IMG/VR virus record: IMGVR_UViG_3300042879_003265
Coordinates: 1-33,809 of that record
DNA: 33,809 bases
Direction: 5' to 3' (one strand)
Source: a virus
Below the pieces are notes generated by a model that made no database searches, was not told the origin of the DNA, and worked only from the letters and a program-made list of their open reading frames with translations. This document shows, in pieces, positions 1-8,103 of this stretch (the stretch's first letter is position 1; the number at the start of each line of letters is the position of its first letter). The translations under genes and the position numbers were made by a program.

Positions 1-556
1 CAAAGATATACTTTTCATTCAATTCTATGTCAAAGCCCTTCTTCGCAAGGGAATTGACCGAATCGCTCCAAGGCACATTGGCCTTAATCTTCATAACCTC
101 TTGGTTCACAATGTAATTCTCAATGGCCTTCTGCGACTCCACCTCCTTCTGCTCCAACTTCTGCGTCAACTCCCCGGCCAAAGTCTCGTACTCGCCCTTC
201 TGCCTTTTCAGTTCAGCGAGTTGAGCCTTGTAAGCCTCATCGTCCTTCCCGCTGTTTTGGGCTTGAGTTTTCAGCTCATCCACTTGAGCTTGAATGCGCT
301 GCTGGGCAACCTCAAACAAATCCGACAACTTCTTCCCCTTGACATCCTCCTCGGTGAGGTTGAAGGAACGCTTAAACTTGGTCTCAAGGCTTCCGAGCGT
401 CTTGCCCGTTACCTTGTTGCGGATGTCCTCGTCATCAACGGCCACCTCACGAGCGACATATTTCTTGGCGAGTTCCTCCTTGAATTGGTCAAGGCTTTCA
501 AAATCCTTCTCTTGGTCAAACAACCATTTGGCCATCTCTTTGGAGTCTATGCTCAT
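1..556 (-). CDS. Scaffold-like head protein (3' end beyond window)
   Basis: The first 185 residues are visible and the gene runs off the left edge. It starts with MSIDSKEMAKW and soon becomes a highly charged, Gln/Glu/Lys-rich helix (roughly residues 75-150) typical of coiled coils. This composition and its place after portal and MuF-like genes match phage scaffolding proteins, which direct capsid assembly and then leave the procapsid. The start is set by an ATGA overlap with the stop of the upstream gene. The major capsid gene would be expected further left. The family is inferred from composition and position; no catalytic motif is visible, and a capsid-protease/scaffold relative is an alternative. 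Confidence 0.6.
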   Translation of the reverse strand, partial: MSIDSKEMAKWLFDQEKDFESLDQFKEELAKKYVAREVAVDDEDIRNKVTGKTLGSLETKFKRSFNLTEEDVKGKKLSDLFEVAQQRIQAQVDELKTQAQNSGKDDEAYKAQLAELKRQKGEYETLAGELTQKLEQKEVESQKAIENYIVNQEVMKIKANVPWSDSVNSLAKKGFDIELNEKYIF

Positions 557-918
557 TTTCTACGGGTTTTAGTGGTTGTGGTTTCTTCGGTTGGAATCTC
601 GGCCTGCTCCTCTTCGGTCGCTACCTCTTGCTCAAACACCTCTTCATCGGCAGGGACTTCGGGGGTCTGATCCATAAACTCCTGCGTTGAAACAACGGCC
701 ACAGGCTCTTGGGCCACCAACATCGGTCTGCGCTTAGGCAATTCCGGGATAGAAGCCGAGAAGGTTTCGGGAGTGGCGTGGAGCATCGTTTCGTCAAGAA
801 TACGCATACCGTACTTTTTGAGAAACTCGGTGTTTTTCGCAACCGCAATGGTCACGAGAATCTGCTCTCCATCCGCACGGAGAACAGGGACGCATCGTCC
901 TGTAATTCTTTCGTTCAT
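553..918 (-). CDS. Small acidic protein in the head module, function unknown
   Basis: A 121-residue protein. The N-terminal half has a short beta-rich pattern (GRCVPVLRADGEQILVTIA). The C-terminal half (about 70-115) is a Glu/Thr/Val-rich, probably disordered tail ending in a basic KTRRK. It lies between the MuF-like and scaffold-like genes and shares an ATGA with the latter, so it is probably translated with it. A TATATTTG box lies 34 bases upstream, and the leader carries the CCTAAA-type motif seen before many genes in this window. It could be a head accessory or completion protein; I do not recognise the family. Confidence 0.7.
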   Translation of the reverse strand: MNERITGRCVPVLRADGEQILVTIAVAKNTEFLKKYGMRILDETMLHATPETFSASIPELPKRRPMLVAQEPVAVVSTQEFMDQTPEVPADEEVFEQEVATEEEQAEIPTEETTTTKTRRK

Positions 919-951
919 AAGGTTAAAGGTTTAGGTTTTAGGTTTGTACCG

Positions 952-959
952 CAAATATA
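952..959 (-). promoter_or_regulatory. Bacteroidota-type promoter -7 box before the 121-aa head gene
   Basis: TATATTTG on the minus strand, in the short gap after the MuF-like gene. A TTTG lies upstream with a spacer of only 12 bases, shorter than the usual -33/-7 spacing, so only the -7 element is a firm match. It would start a transcript for the 121-aa gene and the scaffold-like gene. Confidence 0.5.
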
Positions 960-975
960 AACAATAATGGGCAAA

Positions 976-1782
976 CTAAACTTGAGGGACAAGCCAATGC
1001 CTGCAACGATAGCCTCCTAAGTAGATAAAAATGGTGGATTCATCGGTGCCGACAATCTTACCCTTCCAATCTCCTAATTTGCCCCAGGAGCGCACTTCTT
1101 CCTTCGTGAATACCTTACCATCCCTCGCCACACAAAATGGCCGAGAATCGTTTATTAAGCCTCCTGCGTACAAATATTTCTTAATGCCCAAAGCCTCGCC
1201 CATCGCAAAGGTGAAGGAGCGATCAATGACCGCAAACATCGTGTCAGCCGTAAGCGTGGCCGTGTCAAAGAGCAACCCCTTTTTTCCAGCACCCCCTTTC
1301 ACGATTTGGGCAATGCCCTCCTCCAAAGCGGTTCGGTCAGAGCCAGCGGCAATAGATGCAAGGATAAAGTTTCTCAAGGCCGTTGAAAAGCCCGACTTAA
1401 AGTTCGTCAAGTCTTCAAGCGTAGAGGTCATTTGAGCCTCGTAATCAATGCCCGAAATAGCATCGGGGTCAAGGCCCATCTTGCGGTACATCTCTCTGGT
1501 AAGTTCGGCCTGGGCATCCACCTTGTCCATCAAGAAAACCAAGGCATCAAAATACTTGCTCCCGGCAACGGCCCCATCCACTCCATCCATAAAGGCATTG
1601 ACACGAGCATAATTGGCCGTGTCAAAAGATATATTGCCGTTCTTGTCGTAACTGAATAAAGCGAGCAGGGCAATAATAAGAGGCAGAACCTCGTTCTGCG
1701 ACTCCTCCACCTGCTTGCCAAACTCCTCGCCAATTGTGTCCAAGTTCTTCTGCTTCTTGGACTGAATTTGCTCTAAAGTCAT
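976..1782 (-). CDS. MuF-like minor head protein
   Basis: A 268-residue protein directly after the portal gene. The C-terminal part carries the usual MuF/SPP1 gp7 layout: a 'NDSRPFCVARDGKVF' segment (Cys217) followed by 'GGYRCRHWLVP' (about 256-266), the C...C-x-H pattern that ends this domain. The N-terminal 200 residues are mostly helical. Proteins of this family sit at the portal vertex and help head assembly or are ejected with DNA. Portal followed by MuF followed by scaffold is a standard phage order, which supports the call. The family assignment is by motif and context. Confidence 0.8.
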   Translation of the reverse strand: MTLEQIQSKKQKNLDTIGEEFGKQVEESQNEVLPLIIALLALFSYDKNGNISFDTANYARVNAFMDGVDGAVAGSKYFDALVFLMDKVDAQAELTREMYRKMGLDPDAISGIDYEAQMTSTLEDLTNFKSGFSTALRNFILASIAAGSDRTALEEGIAQIVKGGAGKKGLLFDTATLTADTMFAVIDRSFTFAMGEALGIKKYLYAGGLINDSRPFCVARDGKVFTKEEVRSWGKLGDWKGKIVGTDESTIFIYLGGYRCRHWLVPQV

Positions 1783-1783
1783 A

Positions 1784-3631
1784 TTACGATTCGTCCTCCT
1801 CGCCCTCTTCGTCCTCGTCCTCTGCCTGTGCAGGAGGGATAGCCGTCCGTGCGTTCATAACGCTTTGGGGAGTCATCCTGGATGAACCCTCATCCTCTGG
1901 CACCAACTTCTTGGCCATCTCTATCAACACCGCCTTCTGCTCGGCCAAGGTCAGCGTCAAGAACTCCTCGTTCTCCGACAAAGCCTCCTTAATCAAGGAC
2001 TCCAACTCAAAGTGCATTATCGCCTTCCACTTGGGGGCAATGCCCGAAGCAACCAACGCCAAGACATCCCTCGTTTCAAGATTGAAGAAGGGGTCAACCT
2101 GGACGCTCAACTTCATTATCGCACTTTTCTCCTCCTGGATGGGGAAGCGAGTGTCAAGGTATTGCTGGGCCAACATCGCCTTGGAAAAGGTCGGGGCCAA
2201 CTTAATCTCTGCGGTCAACTCCGCATCGGTGCGCATCTCAAAGTTCTGCGGATAGCGAACCGCAGGCATCTTCCAAGCATCCCCATAACGCATCCTCCCA
2301 ATCGTGTCCATAGCGAACTCATAGTCGGCAAAGATGGTGTTGGCAAAGCGGAGAAGGAAGGAATACAGTTCCTCCCGGTCAATGGCCTTACCGGTGGCGG
2401 TCTCACGGCCCGAAATCTTCTCGTTGTTCATTACATCAATGGACAACAACTCAAAGGCCATCTGGATATTGGTAATGACTTGCTTGTTTAGGAAGTCAAG
2501 GATTTGCGGATCCAACTCAATGAACCCAGCAGGAGGGATGTTCACCTTGGTCTCCACCTCGGTCGTGAATCGGTTCGGGGTCTGCACCTGGTACACAGAC
2601 ATCGGCCCGAACATCCGCTTCGTGCCAGAGCCTCCGCAATTAGAGCAGGCAATGGCCACTTTCTCCTCAAAGCCTAACGCCTCCTCAATCTGCCCAGAGC
2701 CGTTGCACTTGTCGCACTCATCCACATACTCCCACTTCTGCAAGAAAGCGTGGCTGAACTTGGACATCTGCAAGGTGCTGAAATCGCACACGGCTTGGTC
2801 CAAAGCAGGGATGGCAGGGGTATAGAAGGACTGGAAATAGTAATCGCCGTGTTCCTGCACCGAAATGCCTCCGAGCCTCGTACAAGGCAAATAGCCGAGG
2901 TTGTGGCGATAGTAAAGGCCAATCTCAAACTCGTAATCGCCCTTCTTGCCGATTTGCTTGGCTATCTGAATCTCGTTCTTGTCAAAGATGTAGAAAACCA
3001 AGCCATCATCCGTCTTGGTACGGCCATGCTCAACCTCGGAGCCGTAATCGGCCTTTAGGAAGGCATACTCGCCCTCCTTCCACCCCCACACTCGCTTGGA
3101 GTGAAAGCAATGGGCCACGGGCGTGGTTTCAATGGTATCGTTAAAGGTGCCGTCCTCAAAGTATTGGAGGTCGGTAGGCATAATGGCCAAGACCGCATTG
3201 GGGTCGGTCAAGGTCATAAAGCTCACAATCTGTTGGAAATAGTTCTCCAACGAGCCAAAGCGAGGATAGTCCTCGTTGAAATACCTTTCTTGGGAAGCAT
3301 CCTCAAAGCGAACCTCGTAATTCTGCCGGTTCCACACTCGCCCAGCGATGTTTACGGCCTTATGGAAATAAGGCACCGTGATGGGCTTGTAGATGTTCTT
3401 CCGATAATTGAACTCGTGAGGGAGTTCGTTGGGGGCTTTCTCCCTAAACAACTTTTCGGGGAAGGCATCGTAATCGGAGTGGATCCGAAGCCTCATCTCC
3501 ATTTCCACGCAAGACTGATAGGTCGGGTAGAAATCGGGGATGTAAAACTTGTCAGACTTTTTCTTAACCTCGTACTTTTTGTACTCCGTTATGATTTTGT
3601 CTAACAGGGGGAGAATTTCCTCTGTTGTCAT
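1784..3631 (-). CDS. Portal protein with a DnaJ-type zinc-finger-like insert
   Basis: A 615-residue protein in the size range of large portal proteins, which form the dodecameric channel for DNA entry and exit. The N-terminal region and the later helix-rich region ('NKQVITNIQMAFELLSIDVM', then a 'SGRETATGKAIDREELYS' stretch) resemble portals, and the MuF-like gene follows two bases later. Between them, at about residues 304-340, are two CxxCxGxG-like motifs (Cys306/Cys309 with NGSG, Cys329/Cys332 with GGSG), which could bind zinc. The C-terminus is a long acidic tail ending in DEDEEGEEDES. Its own TAATTTTG promoter lies upstream. The portal call is strong from context and size; zinc binding is inference. 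Confidence 0.82.
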   Translation of the reverse strand: MTTEEILPLLDKIITEYKKYEVKKKSDKFYIPDFYPTYQSCVEMEMRLRIHSDYDAFPEKLFREKAPNELPHEFNYRKNIYKPITVPYFHKAVNIAGRVWNRQNYEVRFEDASQERYFNEDYPRFGSLENYFQQIVSFMTLTDPNAVLAIMPTDLQYFEDGTFNDTIETTPVAHCFHSKRVWGWKEGEYAFLKADYGSEVEHGRTKTDDGLVFYIFDKNEIQIAKQIGKKGDYEFEIGLYYRHNLGYLPCTRLGGISVQEHGDYYFQSFYTPAIPALDQAVCDFSTLQMSKFSHAFLQKWEYVDECDKCNGSGQIEEALGFEEKVAIACSNCGGSGTKRMFGPMSVYQVQTPNRFTTEVETKVNIPPAGFIELDPQILDFLNKQVITNIQMAFELLSIDVMNNEKISGRETATGKAIDREELYSFLLRFANTIFADYEFAMDTIGRMRYGDAWKMPAVRYPQNFEMRTDAELTAEIKLAPTFSKAMLAQQYLDTRFPIQEEKSAIMKLSVQVDPFFNLETRDVLALVASGIAPKWKAIMHFELESLIKEALSENEEFLTLTLAEQKAVLIEMAKKLVPEDEGSSRMTPQSVMNARTAIPPAQAEDEDEEGEEDES

Positions 3632-3684
3632 GGCTATCGCTTTTTACCGCCTCTGCATTTGCACATTGGGAATGGTTTTATGCT

Positions 3685-3692
3685 CAAAATTA
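3685..3692 (-). promoter_or_regulatory. Promoter -7 box for the portal/head transcript
   Basis: TAATTTTG on the minus strand in the 70-base gap between the methyltransferase gene and the portal gene, 54 bases before the portal start. A TTG lies 13 bases further upstream. It would separate expression of the head genes from the sugar-modification block. Confidence 0.5.
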
Positions 3693-3702
3693 AGACATTT
3701 CC

Positions 3703-4236
3703 CTACAACTTTACTATCCAGCTGTTATCCGAAAACAACTCCAAAGGCTCGCCAAGACAATCCCGAACCGCCGAAGCAACCTCTTCCATATAAAAGTCGT
3801 GTCCAGCGATATAACCGCCCGGCTTGACCTTGCTCTTCCAATCGTTTATATCCGCTACAACCGCATGGTAAGTGTGGTCAGCGTCAATGTAAACCATATT
3901 CAAGGAAGCGTCCTCAAAGAAAGAAGCGGCATCCGAGCCGGTCATCTGCATCTTTTTGATATTGGGGTATTCAGGCAAAATTGCATCAAACATCCTCTCG
4001 GCCTCTTTGGTTTCCTGCCAAGCCCAAGGGTCAACGCAATAAAGCGTCTTGCAATGCAAGGCAAGCACTCTGCTACTAACCCCCGAAAACGAACCAACCT
4101 CAACAACAAGGTCTTTTGCTTTTAGATACTTGGAACAAAGGTCAATGAGGCCATCAACCAAGTTTCCAGGGGCAATAGGCACGAAATAAACACGAGGAAC
4201 ACCCCTTAGTGACTCAATCTTTTCTTTTTTATTCAT
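3703..4236 (-). CDS. SAM-dependent methyltransferase (Methyltransf_24-like)
   Basis: A 177-residue class I methyltransferase. Motif I is 'VVEVGSFSGVSS', followed by the acidic strand end in 'YCVDPWAW' and by 'MVYIDADHTY' and 'KPGGYIAGHDFY'; this run is characteristic of the Methyltransf_24 family, often found in sugar and polysaccharide loci. The ATG at 4236 is preferred to an upstream TTG because it gives an 8-base overlap with the preceding glycosyltransferase gene. As last gene of the glycosylation block it could cap or decorate a sugar by O- or N-methylation. The fold call is firm; the substrate is inference. Confidence 0.85.
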   Translation of the reverse strand: MNKKEKIESLRGVPRVYFVPIAPGNLVDGLIDLCSKYLKAKDLVVEVGSFSGVSSRVLALHCKTLYCVDPWAWQETKEAERMFDAILPEYPNIKKMQMTGSDAASFFEDASLNMVYIDADHTYHAVVADINDWKSKVKPGGYIAGHDFYMEEVASAVRDCLGEPLELFSDNSWIVKL

Positions 4237-4963
4237 GGTTTTTGATTTGCTCAAAGTTATTAATAAGATACTTTTCTTCTTCGTGGTTTACCAAGACATC
4301 GTTTATGAACACCGATTTAAGTCCGTTCTCCAACATATAAGGCCGAACTCGCTCCCACAAATCGCCATCAGCAGGCATTGATCCATCCATCGTTAACTCG
4401 TAAACATCCCGAAACAAAAAAGGGATTTTAGAAAAGTTCATACACACGGTGGCCGTATTCAATTCCCCAAACTTAGGGTAATGCTCAAAATACCTCCATC
4501 CCATTGGAACGGGGGGAGAAGGGAATGTATTGCCATTCAAATAAATAGCCTTGCAAAAAACAAAGTCAGCCCCTGTTTCTAAAATGCAATCATTTACCGA
4601 TTCAAGGTATTGTGGGTAATAAAAGTCATCGTGGTTCTGAAGGCAAATATGCGTGAAACCATCCCCCATAGCGGCTTCTATTCCTGTATTCATTGCGTTG
4701 ACACCGCCATAGTTCCAAAGCAAAAACGAATCCTTGTACTTATCCCTCTCCTTAGCGTAGCTTAAATTAATGGCTTTAAGCCTATCGTCATAGCTATCGG
4801 CGATATTCGTAAACTCATAGCCATCGTAATACTTGTCCCCAATCATATAAACCACAAAGTCTTGGTGCGTCTGATTGTAAATGCTATCAAGCAATCTGCG
4901 AACATAAAAGCCGCTTTTGCCGTCTGGCCGATAATAGGTCGGAAATACAATAGGAAGCGTCAT
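4229..4963 (-). CDS. GT-A family glycosyltransferase (GT2-like)
   Basis: A 244-residue protein with the GT2 layout: an N-terminal 'LPIVFPTYYRP' strand, 'LLDSIYNQTHQDF', then 'GGVNAMNTGIEAA' (about 86-98) and 'LQNHDDFYYP', whose HDD (111-113) takes the place of the DxD metal and nucleotide-sugar site. It is shorter than many GT2 enzymes and has no membrane segment, so it is probably cytoplasmic. It overlaps the methyltransferase by 8 bases and is one base from the next gene upstream, as in a translationally coupled operon. Base composition looks more AT-rich than the tail and portal genes, suggesting separate origin. Confidence 0.8.
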   Translation of the reverse strand: MTLPIVFPTYYRPDGKSGFYVRRLLDSIYNQTHQDFVVYMIGDKYYDGYEFTNIADSYDDRLKAINLSYAKERDKYKDSFLLWNYGGVNAMNTGIEAAMGDGFTHICLQNHDDFYYPQYLESVNDCILETGADFVFCKAIYLNGNTFPSPPVPMGWRYFEHYPKFGELNTATVCMNFSKIPFLFRDVYELTMDGSMPADGDLWERVRPYMLENGLKSVFINDVLVNHEEEKYLINNFEQIKNHE

Positions 4964-4964
4964 A

Positions 4965-5708
4965 TCAAAAGAAGCGAGAATAATTCACTATTGGCATTCT
5001 ATCCCATATCTGCCCAATAACCGCTTTCTTCCACTCGTAATAGGGGTTGCCATCAAAATACAAGTCCCAAGTCAAATGATAGGATTGGCTTCTTCCACAA
5101 ACAAGCCATTGCCCACCCATACTTAAAACCGCATTATGGATATAGACATCTATGTAGTGAATGCTTTTCAAGAAATCAATTTGACTTGTCCTGTAAGTCA
5201 AAAAACAATTTGAGGTAATGCCCTCATAATGCGAAAGAGGAATGGATTGTCTTTCTTTTTGCCTGGCCAAAAAAATGTCCGTTCCTACAACCCGATGCTC
5301 TCCTCTATCGTAATTGTTTTCTAAATAAAGAGGGACTGAACTAACAACGCATCTTGGGTTATTAAAGGCCAAGACAAGTTCATCCATTGCATTCTTTATG
5401 TCATACATAAAGAAATCCCCATCCGTAATTGTCAAATACTCGTATTGCTTAATAAGCGAATCAAAATCAACCAAGAAACAATCTATGGAAGTGGCAGATA
5501 TATTTTGCTGAAACTGAATATAGCCAACCAAATTGTCTGCCGTTTGCTTCTTTCCCTCAAAGTAATTCCGAATGGCAATGGAGTTCTCGGATATGTTTTC
5601 AACAATGAAATAGTCAAAAGATTCATCGTAAACCGAATCAAAACTCTTTTTTATGATGTCCTCTTGCTGAAAGGCCAAGAACACGATTAAATGTCTATTT
5701 TGACTCAT
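4965..5708 (-). CDS. Putative glycosyltransferase (GT-A-like)
   Basis: A 247-residue protein beginning 'SQNRHLIVFLAFQQEDIIKK'. The clearest enzyme signature is 'YLTITDGDFF' (about 91-100), a DxD-type motif in the expected central position after a Rossmann-like half. A later part includes 'RVVGTDIFLAR' and several aromatic residues that could line a sugar pocket. The ATG at 5708 is chosen over an upstream TTG; it leaves a 14-base overlap with the acyltransferase gene. Placement inside a run of sugar enzymes supports the call, but sequence similarity to a named family was not evident by eye, so the acceptor and donor are unknown. Confidence 0.65.
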   Translation of the reverse strand: MSQNRHLIVFLAFQQEDIIKKSFDSVYDESFDYFIVENISENSIAIRNYFEGKKQTADNLVGYIQFQQNISATSIDCFLVDFDSLIKQYEYLTITDGDFFMYDIKNAMDELVLAFNNPRCVVSSVPLYLENNYDRGEHRVVGTDIFLARQKERQSIPLSHYEGITSNCFLTYRTSQIDFLKSIHYIDVYIHNAVLSMGGQWLVCGRSQSYHLTWDLYFDGNPYYEWKKAVIGQIWDRMPIVNYSRFF

Positions 5709-6258
5709 CCTCAAGTCTTTTGGATAACTCAACCATTTCTCTTTTTCTGTCCTTTACCTTTCTCAGAGGGCTTCCAACACAAACGCTATAAGGCTCAACA
5801 TCCGAACTTACAAGCGACAACGCCCCAATAGCCGCTCCTTCACCAATGTTCACGCCAGGCAAAACAACGGTGTTGCACCCTAAAATCACATATTTCCTCA
5901 AAAAGACAGGGGAATCCTTGACATTGCTGAAGCCTTTCGGTAAGGTTGGTCCAATAAGGTACTTTCCCGAAAAATCATCCGAGGAGCTATAAATAGAGCA
6001 TTTACCCGATACATTGCTGAAATCTTCAAGTGTAATTTTGGCCGCACCAATCATCGTTACCATACAGGCAATATGGACATAGTTTCCAATATAAATACCT
6101 CCACTTCCTGCGCTAAGGATGCAGAAATCGTCAATCCTTACATTAGAGCCAACATGGATGTTCTTCGCATTGTAAATGCTTGCCTTGTCGCTAATAAGGA
6201 CATTATCGCCAATGCTCCCAAAGCCGATAGACCATAGTTGTTCTTGAGTGTAAAACAT
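5695..6258 (-). CDS. Left-handed beta-helix hexapeptide acyltransferase
   Basis: A 187-residue protein with repeated hexapeptide turns: 'ISDKASIYNAKNIHVGSNV' near the start, 'GIYIGNYVHIA', and at the C-terminal side 'VILGCNTVVLPGVNIGEGA' followed by 'CVGSPLRKVKDR'. This is the pattern of the WbbJ/NeuD/FdtC group that transfers acetyl or other acyl groups from CoA to sugars. It is immediately downstream (TAATG overlap) of a DegT-type aminotransferase; this pair is known in other systems for making N-acylated amino sugars such as those in O-antigens. Fold call firm; sugar identity is inference. Confidence 0.88.
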   Translation of the reverse strand: MFYTQEQLWSIGFGSIGDNVLISDKASIYNAKNIHVGSNVRIDDFCILSAGSGGIYIGNYVHIACMVTMIGAAKITLEDFSNVSGKCSIYSSSDDFSGKYLIGPTLPKGFSNVKDSPVFLRKYVILGCNTVVLPGVNIGEGAAIGALSLVSSDVEPYSVCVGSPLRKVKDRKREMVELSKRLEDESK

Positions 6259-6884
6259 TATTGCTTGTAAATATCAAACTTAGACAAATTGGGATAAGGG
6301 AGTTCTAAATCATCGTTTTGCTTTTTGCTTCCATCCGCATTGTAAAACTGATTCATCAACAACAACCCCCTGGCCGCAAGTTCCGGCATCATATAGAAAT
6401 TCCATCCGAGCATATCAAAGGAGTCATCGTGATAACTGCACTCCCTCCTACCGCTATACCTTGCCCTTCTAAACCACGCATAAGCGTCCTCGTTGTCCGT
6501 GAGTATCGCTCCTCCCTTGGATAGCCTAAAGTGCTTGTATGGCCCTGTAAACGATATGCACATAAAGGTATTGGGTATATACATATCTCCCGTGAATCTC
6601 AAAGCACTATCCCAAACCCTGCTCGGTTTGAGTTGGTATGCCCCCTTCAAGGTCGTGCCATCAACGGGGGAAAAATTAACCTTTGCTCCTGCGTGGATAA
6701 TCTCGCACGGCACCGATGGGTAGGTCCGTTCTGGAATGGTTATCGTTGTCCCAGCGACCTTTTCGTACATAAGGGCCAAAAAAAGGCCATTGGATTGGTT
6801 GTCCAAGGCAACGGCGTAAGGAGAACCCGTATAATCGGCAATGCGTTTCTCAAACTCATTGGTAATGTCGTAAACGGTTTTCAT
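6258..6884 (-). CDS. Compact DegT/DnrJ/EryC1-type sugar aminotransferase
   Basis: A 208-residue homologue of PLP-dependent sugar aminotransferases, about half the usual 370. Recognisable blocks are 'EFEKRIADYTGSPYAVALDN' near the start, 'IPERTYPSVPCEIIHAGA', 'VWDSALRFTGDMY' (place of the conserved Asp), 'CISFTGPYKHFRLSKGGAIL' (candidate PLP lysine in PYK) and 'GWNFYMMPELAARGLLL'. The segment between the second and third blocks is shortened, and the small C-terminal domain is missing. It could be a minimal enzyme, a partner of a host protein, or inactive. Reading frame is intact and overlaps neighbours by one base (TAATG) at each end, so it does not look like a decayed gene. Confidence 0.78.
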   Translation of the reverse strand: MKTVYDITNEFEKRIADYTGSPYAVALDNQSNGLFLALMYEKVAGTTITIPERTYPSVPCEIIHAGAKVNFSPVDGTTLKGAYQLKPSRVWDSALRFTGDMYIPNTFMCISFTGPYKHFRLSKGGAILTDNEDAYAWFRRARYSGRRECSYHDDSFDMLGWNFYMMPELAARGLLLMNQFYNADGSKKQNDDLELPYPNLSKFDIYKQ

Positions 6885-7447
6885 TATGCGGATAAGTATT
6901 TACGTTTAATGTACTCCATCTCTTGCATTGGTGTTTTGCCATCAATCTCCCAATTAAAAGAACTCACGGGCTGAATGTGACGCATTTCATAATCACAACA
7001 CAGCCAAGGCGATTCGCCATAGATTTTTGCCCAAAGATGATCTAAGCCCCACGAAGACTTTGACTCCTTCATATATGGAGCTATTGTCTCATAAAAGTCT
7101 ATCCGAAACACAGGGGCCATCACCTCAACAAAAGGAATCCTATGCCAACCGGTTCTTTTATTGCGAAACAAGAAGTCGTGAGATCCATACGAATCATCCG
7201 ATAAAGCCAACTGAAAATGATTCCCAGGAGAACCATCAATGGCCATGGCTAAATCATTGTAATCCAAGACCACATCGTGAGGCTGATACATAAGCCACAA
7301 AGCGTCTGGGTCGGCTTTGTATAAGTCCATAAATTCCCCATATCCACGGGTGATTCCTAAATATGGCATCTCAAACACGGTAACCCCACACGGATAATCC
7401 GTAATAGATGCAACCTTGCTTTGAGTGGCCTTAATGACCTGTATCAA
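6884..7447 (-). CDS. Putative glycan-modifying protein, DUF707-like
   Basis: A 187-residue protein. 'FVEVMAPVFRIDFYETIAPYM' followed by 'SWGLDHLWAKIYG' resembles the DUF707 pattern (a polysaccharide-linked family), but the match is by eye only. 'YQPHDVVLDYNDLAMA' would occupy the place of a nucleotide-sugar site. The start is a TTG in a TTGA overlap with the previous gene's stop, consistent with the tight packing of this operon; the first internal ATG is 26 codons later and would cut into the fold. It probably works with the flanking transferases. Confidence 0.55.
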   Translation of the reverse strand: MIQVIKATQSKVASITDYPCGVTVFEMPYLGITRGYGEFMDLYKADPDALWLMYQPHDVVLDYNDLAMAIDGSPGNHFQLALSDDSYGSHDFLFRNKRTGWHRIPFVEVMAPVFRIDFYETIAPYMKESKSSWGLDHLWAKIYGESPWLCCDYEMRHIQPVSSFNWEIDGKTPMQEMEYIKRKYLSA

Positions 7448-8103
7448 GGAATGCAGCTTAAAAATTCAGACCTCAAAACAACGGCATTTTGGTCATTGCT
7501 CCTATGGATGTTCTTCTCATTGTAAAACTTGGTTCTTTCCCAATCGTCATGGGCAATGGCTCTAAGCCCGTTTTGAAAGCCTAATTGCCGTAACCCCATC
7601 TGTTCAAGCCTTTCGCAAAACACGACATCTTCAGACCCCCATCCATTCGCCTTTTCATTGTACCCCTTTGCCATTAAAAAATCTTTTTTCCATATCATAC
7701 AAGAGCCAGAAGTTCCCGCTCCAAGATTGCACAAACCATTATTCCATCCGCTAACAAAGGCGTTGTCGCAAAGGACTTTTATTTTGTGGTAATTCAAGAA
7801 AAAATGGCTCGTCATAAGCACATCCGCATCAACGAACATAAGGGTATCGGACTTCTCGGAAGCGGCCAAGGCACCGATGTTTCTTGCGTGGCTAAGGTTA
7901 AACCCTTCGGACTCGTGCCTTACCGCACGGACTCGTGGGTCGTTCAGGTCCTCAACATAATCGGCACTTTTATCGGGGTCTCCATAGTCCACCACGATAA
8001 TCTCGTAATTGTTCCCCTCTTGGGCAAGCCAAGTCGGTAACGCCTCTTTCAAATGGTGCATACGGCCCTTACAGGTCGTAATCACCGATATGAATCCGCT
8101 CAT
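7444..8103 (-). CDS. Glycosyltransferase with GT7 C-terminal galactosyltransferase motif
   Basis: A 219-residue GT-A enzyme. It shows 'ISVITTCKGRMHHLKEALPTW' split over the first 25 residues, the metal-binding 'FVDADV' (about 90-95), and 'GWGSEDVVFCERL' (about 154-166), the Glyco_transf_7C signature of beta-1,4-galactosyltransferases and chondroitin-polymerase-like enzymes. It is therefore likely to transfer a hexose or HexNAc from a UDP-sugar. An in-frame extension up to 8355 exists but lies inside the upstream gene in another frame; the ATG at 8103 gives an ATGA overlap and begins exactly at the first beta strand, so it is preferred over the ATG at 8109. Confidence 0.85.
   Translation of the reverse strand: MSGFISVITTCKGRMHHLKEALPTWLAQEGNNYEIIVVDYGDPDKSADYVEDLNDPRVRAVRHESEGFNLSHARNIGALAASEKSDTLMFVDADVLMTSHFFLNYHKIKVLCDNAFVSGWNNGLCNLGAGTSGSCMIWKKDFLMAKGYNEKANGWGSEDVVFCERLEQMGLRQLGFQNGLRAIAHDDWERTKFYNEKNIHRSNDQNAVVLRSEFLSCIP

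Noticed and set aside
101-670. Plus-strand frame of 189 codons opposite the scaffold-like gene.
   Set aside because: Leu-rich antisense shadow of a gene with good coding character; no leader.
3101-3604. Plus-strand frame of 167 codons opposite the portal gene.
   Set aside because: Antisense reading of a well-supported portal gene.
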